Source: a virus
Strand: one strand, 5' to 3'
IMG/VR virus record: IMGVR_UViG_3300023084_000105
Coordinates: 1 to 26,458 of that record
DNA length: 26,458 nucleotides
Part shown: positions 13,305 through 20,466 of the stretch, one piece after another
Position numbering within the stretch: the stretch's first letter is position 1
Layout: each line of letters begins with the position of its first letter
Notes under the pieces: model-generated
What the model was told of the DNA's origin: nothing
Databases searched by the model: none
Seen by the model: the letters and a program-made list of their open reading frames with translations, nothing else
Made by a program: the position numbers and the translations under genes

Positions 13305-14783
13305 GTGCAGCAAATTGGCTTCCAAAAGAAAGTAGAGTGGAATACATCGGTTTCGACGAACCGTAGTACCACAACTACGTTCAATACCTCACGCAGCACA
13401 ACCACCACTTTTAATACAAGCCGTAGTACGTCAACAACGACTACGACGACCTTTAACACGTCCCACAGCACCACAACGACTTTCGCGACTAGCCATAGCA
13501 CGACTACCACTTTCGCCACTAGCAAGGCCACTACAACGACTTACACGACGTATTACAACACGTCACACGCTACAACGACAACATTTAACACCAGCCACAG
13601 TACGACGACTACGTTCAACACGACCCGTGCTACGACTACCACTTACACAACGTATTATAATACTTCACATAGTACGACGACGACCTTTAATACGTCACGC
13701 GCTACGACAACGACGTATCAGACTAGCCATACTACAAGTCACAGCACAACGACGACTTTCAATACAAGTCGAGCTACTACTACGACATACGCAACAAGTC
13801 GAAGTACAACTACTACATATCAAACATCGCACACAACATCGCACAGTACCACTACGACGTTCTCGACAAGTCGCAGTACCACTACAACGTACAATACGTC
13901 ACGATCTACGACTACGACTTACAATACGACGCGATCTACAACGACAACCTACACGACTACTTTTGCAACATCGCGGTCAACTTCAACATCGCGGTCAACG
14001 ACAACGACATTTAACACTTCGTTCCAAGACTATGTAGCAACAGATTACATGGCGGTAAATTACGTCGTTAATACATCGCAAAGCACAAGCCGATCAACGA
14101 CTACGACGTTTAACACCACTACAACCTTTAATACATCTCGTAGCACGTCACATAGCACAACTACGACTTTTGCAACCTCACACAGCACCACAACGACTTT
14201 TTCGACAAGTCACAGCACTACCACAACCTTTAACACTAGCCGCGCGACTACAACCACTTACACAACCTACTACAATACCTCTCACAGTACTACGACTACG
14301 TTCAACACAAGTCATAGCACGACAACAACATTCTCCACGACCCGCGCGACCACCACAACTTACACGACGTACTATAATACGTCGCATAGCACGACTACGA
14401 CGTTTTCTACATCTCAGGCAACAACCACCACCTATACGACCAGCCACACAACAAGTCACTCAACAACAACGACGTTTGCTACATCGCGCAGTACGACGAC
14501 CACTTACGCAACTAGCCGCAGTACGACCACAACGTATCAAACGAGCCATACGACATCGCACTCGACAACGACGACATTTAATACAACCCGTGCGACGACG
14601 ACCACTTACAACACCACAAGGTCAACAACGACAACATATTCTACAAGCCGCAGCACGACGACTACGTTTACCACAACTTTCAGTACGTCATCGACATTTA
14701 CAACGACTTTTGCTACTACTCGAAGCACCGTAACGACGTTTAATACTTTGCGCGTGACATCATTCTACGACCCTTCATCCTAA
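13305..14783 (+). CDS. Thr-rich decapeptide-repeat protein (492 aa), probable fibrous adhesin
   Basis: A GTG start is preceded by AGGGGG (13294-13299). After a short head (MQQIGFQKKVEWNTSVSTN) nearly the whole protein is a repeat of [FY]-[NAS]-T-S-[RH]-[SA]-T-T-T-T. About 37 copies of TTTT[FY] occur, and some units are enlarged to 14 residues by TTYY or QTSHT inserts. A non-repeat island (residues 240-259, FQDYVATDYMAVNYVVNTSQ) divides it into two halves that match each other unit by unit. Acidic residues are almost absent outside the head, the island and the end (YDPSS). The regular Thr strand with one aromatic and one basic residue per unit suggests an elongated beta-solenoid or fibre. No known family is recognised. 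It lies between a tail fibre and a glycosyltransferase-like gene, so it may be a glycosylated tail appendage; this is inference. Confidence 0.8.
   Translation: MQQIGFQKKVEWNTSVSTNRSTTTTFNTSRSTTTTFNTSRSTSTTTTTTFNTSHSTTTTFATSHSTTTTFATSKATTTTYTTYYNTSHATTTTFNTSHSTTTTFNTTRATTTTYTTYYNTSHSTTTTFNTSRATTTTYQTSHTTSHSTTTTFNTSRATTTTYATSRSTTTTYQTSHTTSHSTTTTFSTSRSTTTTYNTSRSTTTTYNTTRSTTTTYTTTFATSRSTSTSRSTTTTFNTSFQDYVATDYMAVNYVVNTSQSTSRSTTTTFNTTTTFNTSRSTSHSTTTTFATSHSTTTTFSTSHSTTTTFNTSRATTTTYTTYYNTSHSTTTTFNTSHSTTTTFSTTRATTTTYTTYYNTSHSTTTTFSTSQATTTTYTTSHTTSHSTTTTFATSRSTTTTYATSRSTTTTYQTSHTTSHSTTTTFNTTRATTTTYNTTRSTTTTYSTSRSTTTTFTTTFSTSSTFTTTFATTRSTVTTFNTLRVTSFYDPSS
13365..14669 (+). repeat. Degenerate 30-nt tandem repeat encoding STTTTFNTSR-type units
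   Basis: Roughly 37 units of 30 or 42 nt encode near-identical peptides, but the Thr codons ACA, ACC, ACG and ACT and the Ser, Arg and Asn codons are shuffled freely. Few long exact DNA repeats remain. A larger duplication is visible at protein level: unit n of the first half matches unit n+19 of the second. The halves are separated by a unique stretch at about 14022-14081. Confidence 0.85.
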
Positions 14784-14849
14784 TGCTATTATGCAAAAAT
14801 GGTACGGATCGCGGATTAATCGTAAAGCTGCAATGTGGGAGTAAAGCAG

Positions 14850-15743
14850 ATGGAAATGTTTAATCGCGCCTCTATTAAAGAGCGCATTGGCGACGACATA
14901 AAAAAATCCGAAACATTATATCACCTGAAAGATTGCGAAAAGCACTTTCTAAAGTTGGCCAAAAAGTACCGTATCGAACACGCTTACGACGTTGTGGCTA
15001 ACGAATTAACGTATTTTAAAACGATACAATACACAGAATGGGCGCATTGTTTTTCGATGAACCCATTAAATCAAGAAATGCGCGTCCAGCAAATGGAACA
15101 TGCGTCGGTGTCATCAGAAGTCGATCATTATGATTTTCTTGGATACTTTCGTGAAAAGCTAACAGCAAAAACGTCAAATAAGTATCAAGACATAAAGCAG
15201 ACTGATGTAGAGCAACGGGATCACCTGATCGTGCCAGTGGGCAGCAACAAGTTAAAGCAGACAATTTGTCTTAACAAGCTGTGCTACCTGCGCGACAAGT
15301 ACGATGGCAATATCTGGTTTAAGCCTCACCCGTTGACGACACACGCTCTTGTAGGTGAATTGCGCGATATTCTTGGAGATATGGTGCTAGATCGCAGCCA
15401 CGACGTTTATGCGCTACTACAGGACGCAGAGGTTGTTCACACTAGCCATATGTCAGAAACTTGCGTTTATGCTGTCGCGATGGGCAAAGAAATAGACCCG
15501 ATTGACGTGTACAACGAGGTACACAAGGGGTCTTTCTACCATATCAACCGTATGATGTTTTTGTCTAATAATCCTGCGGCAACCATCCAGAGTTGCTTGA
15601 ACGGGGTTGAATGTGGTATTGTCAACCCAGAAATACAGGATGATTGGCAAAGCCGAATGTCGCAATATTTTGAGTACATCTTTGATCAGCGTGAAAAGCG
15701 CAAAGGTCACTATGTATCGACAGTAAAAGGGTACGACTACTAA
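14850..15743 (+). CDS. Glycosyltransferase-like protein (GT-B/capsule-synthesis type, 297 aa)
   Basis: The frame is open from a GTG at 14835, but ATG 14850 is preferred because GGGAG (14837-14841) sits at the right distance. The C-terminal half has the layout of GT-B transferases of the capsule-polysaccharide type. IWFKPHPLTTHALVGEL (about 155-171) carries the K-P-H-P motif. It is followed by a DVYALLQDAEVVHTSHMSET stretch (about 185-204) and YAVAMGKEIDPIDVY, the region that normally binds the nucleotide sugar. The N-terminal half, with HLKDCEKHFLKLAKKYRIEH and EWAHCFSMNPLNQEMRVQQM, is not recognised. It could glycosylate a virion protein, most obviously the Thr/Ser repeat protein upstream. 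Alternatively it might be a structural protein with a relic fold. Its stop overlaps the next start by one base. Confidence 0.55.
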   Translation: MEMFNRASIKERIGDDIKKSETLYHLKDCEKHFLKLAKKYRIEHAYDVVANELTYFKTIQYTEWAHCFSMNPLNQEMRVQQMEHASVSSEVDHYDFLGYFREKLTAKTSNKYQDIKQTDVEQRDHLIVPVGSNKLKQTICLNKLCYLRDKYDGNIWFKPHPLTTHALVGELRDILGDMVLDRSHDVYALLQDAEVVHTSHMSETCVYAVAMGKEIDPIDVYNEVHKGSFYHINRMMFLSNNPAATIQSCLNGVECGIVNPEIQDDWQSRMSQYFEYIFDQREKRKGHYVSTVKGYDY

Positions 15744-16732
15744 TGGCAACAATAGTCACACGCGCAGGCAAGGGTTCAGCCCTTACGCATACCGAAATGG
15801 ATGCAAACTTTACTAACCTAAATTCTGAAATTCCTTCAGAAACGGCGAGTGTATGGAATGAAATTCTGTTTATGAACACTCCCGAAAGAAGGTACGACAA
15901 AAACGTGTACTATAAAGGCGGAAACGCAACACCAAGCGATAGCACCCTAATGAGTACAGGATTAAATTTTGGTGCCGTATCTTGGTCAGGATTTGCAATT
16001 AAATCGCTTGGCGCACCTAATAGTTACTCTTGGTCGCCAAATGTAAGTTGGGGACAGCCAATCACTAATTTGTGGACTGGAGGAACTTCGATAGTCTATC
16101 CAGATCAACCTGGCTACGGAACTTACGCTGCAAACTTCAATGCGGGTACAACTTCACTTCAAGTGGACTACAATTATACCTTAGGGCCATTTAATGTTAA
16201 TGCGTTTTATATGGACGCTTTTAGTTCAGGTTATGAATTTGATAAAATAACCCTGTACGCTTATGTCAATTCTGCTTGGACAGAAATAGATAGCTGGGAG
16301 ACAAACACAAACCAAGATACTTGGAGACTGTTCGATACCGTCAGCGCCTCTTCTTTAAGATGGAAAGCTGAAGGTGCTTCCACTAATTTTGTATTTCGTC
16401 AAATGCAGTTTGCAGGGGTTAATTCTCCTGCCGCATCAAAATATGTCGATACACCAAATAAAAGTTTAGGTTCTAATATTGGGAATAGTTGCACTGCTTA
16501 TGCGGTTGTAAAGGGAACCAATTCTGGATGGACGTTTGGAGTATCACGGAACGGTGGTGCAAACTATCAAAGCCCCGCAACTTCTACAGTGACACAGTAT
16601 GGTGATTATTACGTCTACAAACTGACCTATAATTTAATTTTTCAAGGCTCAGGAACCACACTTGGTATGAGAGTGACGTTTCCCAATGACGCTTCTGCCG
16701 AATTTCACGGCTGTAAAATAGAGGGTTCTTAA
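15743..16732 (+). CDS. Tail fibre / receptor-binding protein (329 aa)
   Basis: The ATG overlaps the preceding stop (TAATG). The N-terminal segment RAGKGSALTHTEMDANFTNL is a short conserved anchor found at the head of many phage tail fibres. The remaining 290 residues are beta-rich and full of Trp, Tyr, Ser, Asn and Gly, with a discoidin-like feel (VNAFYMDAFSSGYEFDKITL, DTWRLFDTVSASSLRWKAEG) and a second beta domain (TSTVTQYGDYYVYKLTYNLI). That suits carbohydrate or outer-membrane receptor binding. From about 15840 the DNA is visibly AT-richer than its neighbours, which suggests the tip was exchanged by recombination. The following gene is a small tail-assembly chaperone-like protein, a common companion of a fibre. 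Confidence 0.75.
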   Translation: MATIVTRAGKGSALTHTEMDANFTNLNSEIPSETASVWNEILFMNTPERRYDKNVYYKGGNATPSDSTLMSTGLNFGAVSWSGFAIKSLGAPNSYSWSPNVSWGQPITNLWTGGTSIVYPDQPGYGTYAANFNAGTTSLQVDYNYTLGPFNVNAFYMDAFSSGYEFDKITLYAYVNSAWTEIDSWETNTNQDTWRLFDTVSASSLRWKAEGASTNFVFRQMQFAGVNSPAASKYVDTPNKSLGSNIGNSCTAYAVVKGTNSGWTFGVSRNGGANYQSPATSTVTQYGDYYVYKLTYNLIFQGSGTTLGMRVTFPNDASAEFHGCKIEGS

Positions 16733-16924
16733 ATGTCAGTCACAGAGCAGGCAGCAAAAGCTGCACGAATTAATAGAGACTTGTTGCTAGAAGAAACGGA
16801 TACTTGGGGATTAAGCGATTACCCCGCCACGCAGGCGCAATTAGATTACCGTCAGGCTTTGCGTGATCTTACAGTACAAGAAGGTTTTCCAGAAAATATA
16901 AATTGGCCCACGAAACCTGAATAG
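16733..16924 (+). CDS. Tail assembly chaperone-like protein (63 aa)
   Basis: The ATG follows the previous TAA directly. The 63 residues match the short phage tail assembly chaperone family (Phage_tail_APC type): a helix ending AARINRDLLLEETD, the segment LSDYPATQAQLDYRQALRDL, and an ending GFPENINWPTKPE with the typical FPxxIxWPxxP. Such proteins help fold or attach a tail fibre encoded next to them, here the receptor-binding protein upstream. The base composition is AT-rich like that gene, so the two probably travelled as a pair. Confidence 0.75.
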   Translation: MSVTEQAAKAARINRDLLLEETDTWGLSDYPATQAQLDYRQALRDLTVQEGFPENINWPTKPE

Positions 16925-16933
16925 GATAAAAAC

Positions 16934-17779
16934 ATGCTTGGCTTTACCCCCATAGCCGCAGCGCCGTTAGCTACAAGTACATCCTTGCAGGGTATTGAGT
17001 TTAGCGTTGATGCGGGCGTTTACGCTGTAAGTTATCAGGGTGCAGGTAAGCTAATTACAGACCTTTATCCGTCTGGATCATACATCCTAGATGGACGCGC
17101 AGTCGATCTGACAAAAGCAATGAATGTAGCGGCTGATGCTGGCACGTTTACACTTACTGGTCAGGACGCAGGCTCAAGACGCGGCTATGCATTTGCGGTC
17201 AATGAAGGTTCTTATGCTGTTACGGGACAAGACCAGACGTACATCGTTCATGTCAGTATCTTGGCAAATGCGGGTACATTTACTGTCACAGGCCAAGAAA
17301 TAGACGTAGACATCAGCGAAACCTTTGACGCGGGGTCGTTTGCACTTACTGGCAGAGATGTAAACTTCGATGTCGGTTACTTATACAGTATTCAAAGCGG
17401 TTCGTTTACTGTCACAGGGCAAGAGATAGATGTAGATATTTCTGAGCTTGTCACCGTAGGTGCTTTTGCACTTGCGGGGTCAGATGTTGACTTCCGCAAG
17501 GCAGTGAAAATATCTGCTGATGCGGGTTCGTTTGCGGTCACTGGAAATACAGCACAATTAACGGTAGATATACCGATAGAGCTATTTGCTGGAACATTTA
17601 CGCTTTCATACCAAAACTTTGATGTTCTTAAAGCACTAAACATTAGTGCAGAAAATGGCACTGTAACGGTTACTGGGAACAATATAACTATACGTGGTTG
17701 GTTGCAGCCTGTCACGCTCTCAGAGACTTGGACTGAGCAAACGGTTTTATCAGAAACATGGACTGAACAAGCTGCATGA
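16934..17779 (+). CDS. Beta-solenoid repeat virion protein (281 aa)
   Basis: AGGA lies upstream of the ATG. After a hydrophobic N-terminus (MLGFTPIAAAPLATS), which I associate with marine phage tail proteins, the protein is built from about nine repeats of 21-23 residues of the type [DN]AG[TS]F[TA][LV]TGQ[DE]-x-D-x10. Two copies contain exactly TVTGQEIDVDISE, encoded by different codons. The end carries a small duplication, LSETWTEQT then LSETWTEQA. The alternating pattern of a Gly-Thr/Ser-Phe strand and a polar turn suits a right-handed beta-solenoid or stacked sandwich in a fibre. No enzymatic motif is seen. It may be an adhesin shaft or a minor tail protein. Confidence 0.7.
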   Translation: MLGFTPIAAAPLATSTSLQGIEFSVDAGVYAVSYQGAGKLITDLYPSGSYILDGRAVDLTKAMNVAADAGTFTLTGQDAGSRRGYAFAVNEGSYAVTGQDQTYIVHVSILANAGTFTVTGQEIDVDISETFDAGSFALTGRDVNFDVGYLYSIQSGSFTVTGQEIDVDISELVTVGAFALAGSDVDFRKAVKISADAGSFAVTGNTAQLTVDIPIELFAGTFTLSYQNFDVLKALNISAENGTVTVTGNNITIRGWLQPVTLSETWTEQTVLSETWTEQAA

Positions 17780-17807
17780 TGTATGTTAGCAGCAAAGGAG
17801 ACATCAC

Positions 17808-18266
17808 ATGGCTATCACGCTAACAAAACCCGTAGTCGGCGGTTCTGACGGCACATGGGGTACAACTTTAAACAGCACACTTGATACCGTTGCCAACTAT
17901 TTGGACGGCGATCTTGAGATTACGCCAGACCTGACATCTGGCTCTTGGAGTATTAGCGGTACGGCGGTTACGGCTACGGCTGCGCAGATAAACATCTTAA
18001 CATCGCTAACAGCTACGTCGACAGAGCTAAATTACACAGACGGCGTAACGTCTAACATCCAGACGCAGCTTGATGCAAAGGCGGCAACTACATCGCCTAC
18101 GTTCACAACCAAAATCGTAACGCCAAAGGTCGAGTTTTCAAACTGGACAATTACGGAAACGGGTGGCGTTTTATACTTTGCGACGGGCGGCGTAAATAAA
18201 ATGAAGCTAGACGCTTCTGGAAACCTTACAGTAGTCGGTGACATTACAGCATTTGGAACGATCTAA
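17808..18266 (+). CDS. Short tail fibre-like protein (152 aa)
   Basis: AAAGGAGA precedes the ATG. The N-terminus MAITLTKPVVGGSDGTWGTT followed by LNSTLDTVANYLDGD is a known head segment of marine phage fibres. The middle has ISGTAVTATAAQINILTSLT, ELNYTDGVTSNIQTQLDAKA, and the end VNKMKLDASGNLTVVGDITA is the classic trimeric fibre strand before an intramolecular chaperone. There is no chaperone domain, so the protein is short and may be a connector between the tail and the larger adhesins. The stop overlaps the next start by one base. Confidence 0.75.
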   Translation: MAITLTKPVVGGSDGTWGTTLNSTLDTVANYLDGDLEITPDLTSGSWSISGTAVTATAAQINILTSLTATSTELNYTDGVTSNIQTQLDAKAATTSPTFTTKIVTPKVEFSNWTITETGGVLYFATGGVNKMKLDASGNLTVVGDITAFGTI

Positions 18267-18988
18267 TGGCGCTACAATCATCTGGCAACGCAATTAGTTT
18301 TAGCGACATCCAGACTGAGTTTGGTGGCGAAAACCCTATTAGCATGTCGGAATATTATCGGGAAGGTGTCTATGTAACGACTAATAATTCTAGCATTGCA
18401 ACATCTGGCGAAACATCGCTTTCTGATTTTTATGACACGGTTCTTGCACAAACTGTTGTTTATGAACTTATTGGCGGCGGCGGCGAAGGTGCTGGTGGCT
18501 ATTTGGGCGGCCACGGTAATGATGGTGATGACACGTCGATTGCCTCAGCTAGTGGAACTTCTTTCAGCACTGTAACATCGACAGGCGGTGTTGGCGGGAC
18601 GCAGCCTGCACCTTTTAGCGGCAGCTTTAGAGTTGGTGAGGCAGGTGAAGCGTCATTCTACGGGGCAGGCGGTTCTGGTGGTCTAAATTCTGATAGCGGC
18701 AATCAAACACCGGGCTACGCGGCGCCTTCTACATCTTATGGCGCAGGCGGTGGTGGCGGTGGAGCCGCACCATTTAGTGCCAACAACGGCGGTGGGGGCG
18801 GTAAAGCGGCTACAAGGCAGACAGGTACGCTTTATCTAGCGCCTAGCTCTACTATTACCGTAACTATAGGTGCAGGCGGTACAGGCAACGCAGGCGGCGG
18901 TGATGGCGCAAGCGGATATGTCAAGTTTACTGTCGGAAATGACGTGCAAGCATTTACATCATCAGGAACATATACGGTGCCAACATGA
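18266..18988 (+). CDS. Glycine-rich adhesin-like tail protein (240 aa)
   Basis: The N-terminal block MALQSSGNAISFSDIQTEFG with ENPISMSEYYREGV is a recurring phage attachment module. From about residue 70 on, the chain is dominated by Gly-rich runs (IGGGGEGAGGYLGG, GAGGGGGGAAPF, NNGGGGGKAATRQTG, GAGGTGNAGGGDGASG) separated by hypervariable-looking Ser/Thr/Asn loops. This resembles the polyglycine helical sandwich of T4-like gp38 tip adhesins, where variable loops decide host range. It ends with a short strand pair (VKFTVGNDVQAFTSSGTYTV). The stop overlaps the next ATG by 4 bases. A receptor-binding role is inferred from this resemblance. Confidence 0.7.
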   Translation: MALQSSGNAISFSDIQTEFGGENPISMSEYYREGVYVTTNNSSIATSGETSLSDFYDTVLAQTVVYELIGGGGEGAGGYLGGHGNDGDDTSIASASGTSFSTVTSTGGVGGTQPAPFSGSFRVGEAGEASFYGAGGSGGLNSDSGNQTPGYAAPSTSYGAGGGGGGAAPFSANNGGGGGKAATRQTGTLYLAPSSTITVTIGAGGTGNAGGGDGASGYVKFTVGNDVQAFTSSGTYTVPT

Positions 18989-20466
18989 CGTTAATACCAA
19001 TAGACTTACCAGCAGGCGTATATAAAAACGGTACAGACTTAGAGGGCCAAGGTAGATGGCAAGACGCATCCCTTGTGCGCTGGCGTGATAACACACTGCG
19101 TCCTGTTGGGGGATGGAACTCGCGTAAACCTGGTTTTAGCACAAACCCGATACGAGGTTTTCACACTTGGGAAGCGAATGACGGGTCGCGCTTTTATGCT
19201 GGTGGATCGTATAACGAGTTGAAAGTAGCCACAGCCAACAATAACGTATACGCCATCACGCCAACTGGTCTTACAGCGGGTGATGAGCATAGTTCTCTGG
19301 AAACAGGCTATGGTTATGGCGCATATGGCGATGGAACGTATGGCACAGAGCGATCCGCTTTTGGGTCATATTCAGAGGCTAACACTTGGTCTATAGATAA
19401 CTTTGGGGAGTATCTTGTGGCCGTGTCATATGCGGATGGCAAGATGTACGAGTGGCAACTCAACACAGCCAACGCGGCGGCGCAAATTTCTAACGCTCCG
19501 ACAGGTAACCTTGGCCTAGTTGTGACAGAGGAGCGTACAATCTTTGCATTAGGCGCGGGTAACAACCCACGCAAGGTGCAGTGGTGCGACATTGAGGATA
19601 ACACCTCATGGACTGCGGCGGCAACAAACCAAGCTGGCGACATTGAATTGCAGACAGCGGGTCAGATTATGCAGGGTATTCGTACTCGCGGTCAGGTGTT
19701 GATACTGACTGACATCGATGCGCACAGCGCTAGATACAGTGGGCCGCCCTTTGTTTACGGCTTCCAGCGTGTCGGCACGGCATGTGGGGCAGTTTCGCGT
19801 TTAGCAGCGGTAGACACAGACGCAGGCGTGTTTTGGATGGGGCAGCGCGGCTTTTTCCGCTTTGATGGTAACGTAGTACAAGAAATACCGTGCGATGTGT
19901 TTGACCATGTGTTTGACGAACTACAGGATCGCAACAAGTCCAAGACTTGGGCGTGGAACAACTCAGAGTTTGGCGAAGTCTGGTGGTTCTATCAGTCTGA
20001 AGCTCAGTCCGACGATGGCGAAATTGATAAGTACGTTGCATACGATTTTAAAGAGAACCACTGGCATATCGGATCACTGTCTCGCACCGCAGGCGCACCG
20101 CGTGGCGTATTTCGACATCCTTTTTTGCTGGACAGCACTGACGTGTATCAGCACGAAATTTCTGGCACGGGTGCCACGAATATGTTTGCTGAAACTGGCC
20201 CTATACAGCTAGGTAACGGTGACAACATCCTGCACGTTACGCAAATGATCGCCGACGAACGCACAAAGGGTGACGTGCAGCTAAAGTTTAAGACGCGTTT
20301 TTACCCGAATAGCGCTGAAACAGAGCATGGCCCATTCAACCCCGCAACGCCGACAGGATTGCGCTTCGCTGGTCGCCAGTTCAAGATGCGCGTGGAGCCA
20401 GATGACGGCTCAGAGTTTAGACTTGGCATTGTTCGTGTCGATGCACAGCAAGGGGGCAAGCGGTAA
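18985..20466 (+). CDS. Tail hub / DNA stabilization protein, P22 gp10-like
   Basis: The 493-residue product starts MTLIPIDLPAGVYKNGTDLE with a WQDASLVRWRDNTLRPVGGW block. It then shows repeated beta-propeller-like strands: FHTWEANDGSRFYAGG, NTWSIDNFGEYLVAVSYADG, ALGAGNNPRKVQWCDIEDNT, VFWMGQRGFFRFDGNVVQEI and KYVAYDFKENHWHIGSL. These features fit the P22 gp10-type packaged DNA stabilization or hub protein, which closes the portal after packaging and binds the tail spikes or needle. I place it by this pattern and by position before the fibre tip and ejection genes. The 5' end overlaps the Gly-rich gene by 4 bases and the 3' end overlaps the next gene by one. Confidence 0.65.
   Translation: MTLIPIDLPAGVYKNGTDLEGQGRWQDASLVRWRDNTLRPVGGWNSRKPGFSTNPIRGFHTWEANDGSRFYAGGSYNELKVATANNNVYAITPTGLTAGDEHSSLETGYGYGAYGDGTYGTERSAFGSYSEANTWSIDNFGEYLVAVSYADGKMYEWQLNTANAAAQISNAPTGNLGLVVTEERTIFALGAGNNPRKVQWCDIEDNTSWTAAATNQAGDIELQTAGQIMQGIRTRGQVLILTDIDAHSARYSGPPFVYGFQRVGTACGAVSRLAAVDTDAGVFWMGQRGFFRFDGNVVQEIPCDVFDHVFDELQDRNKSKTWAWNNSEFGEVWWFYQSEAQSDDGEIDKYVAYDFKENHWHIGSLSRTAGAPRGVFRHPFLLDSTDVYQHEISGTGATNMFAETGPIQLGNGDNILHVTQMIADERTKGDVQLKFKTRFYPNSAETEHGPFNPATPTGLRFAGRQFKMRVEPDDGSEFRLGIVRVDAQQGGKR

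Noticed and set aside
13274-13531. Minus-strand ORF rich in Val and Leu, resembling a membrane protein
   Set aside because: It is the reverse complement of the Thr repeat: ACN codons read backwards give Val-type codons. It has no ribosome-binding site and overlaps the coding start region of the repeat gene.
13365-14669. Possible CRISPR array or DNA-level iteron array
   Set aside because: The periodicity is a multiple of 3 nt and exact only at protein level. DNA copies differ at most third positions and there are no unique spacers, so it is a coding repeat.
13627-14733. Other-frame plus-strand and minus-strand ORFs inside the Thr-repeat gene
   Set aside because: They arise because repeated ACN codons avoid stops in shifted frames. 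They show low-complexity Arg/Leu/Gln composition and no start signals.
17771-17793. Short inverted repeat GCTGC...GCAGC between two fibre genes as a terminator
   Set aside because: The stem is only 5 bp with a 13-base loop and no T-run. It is unlikely to terminate transcription.
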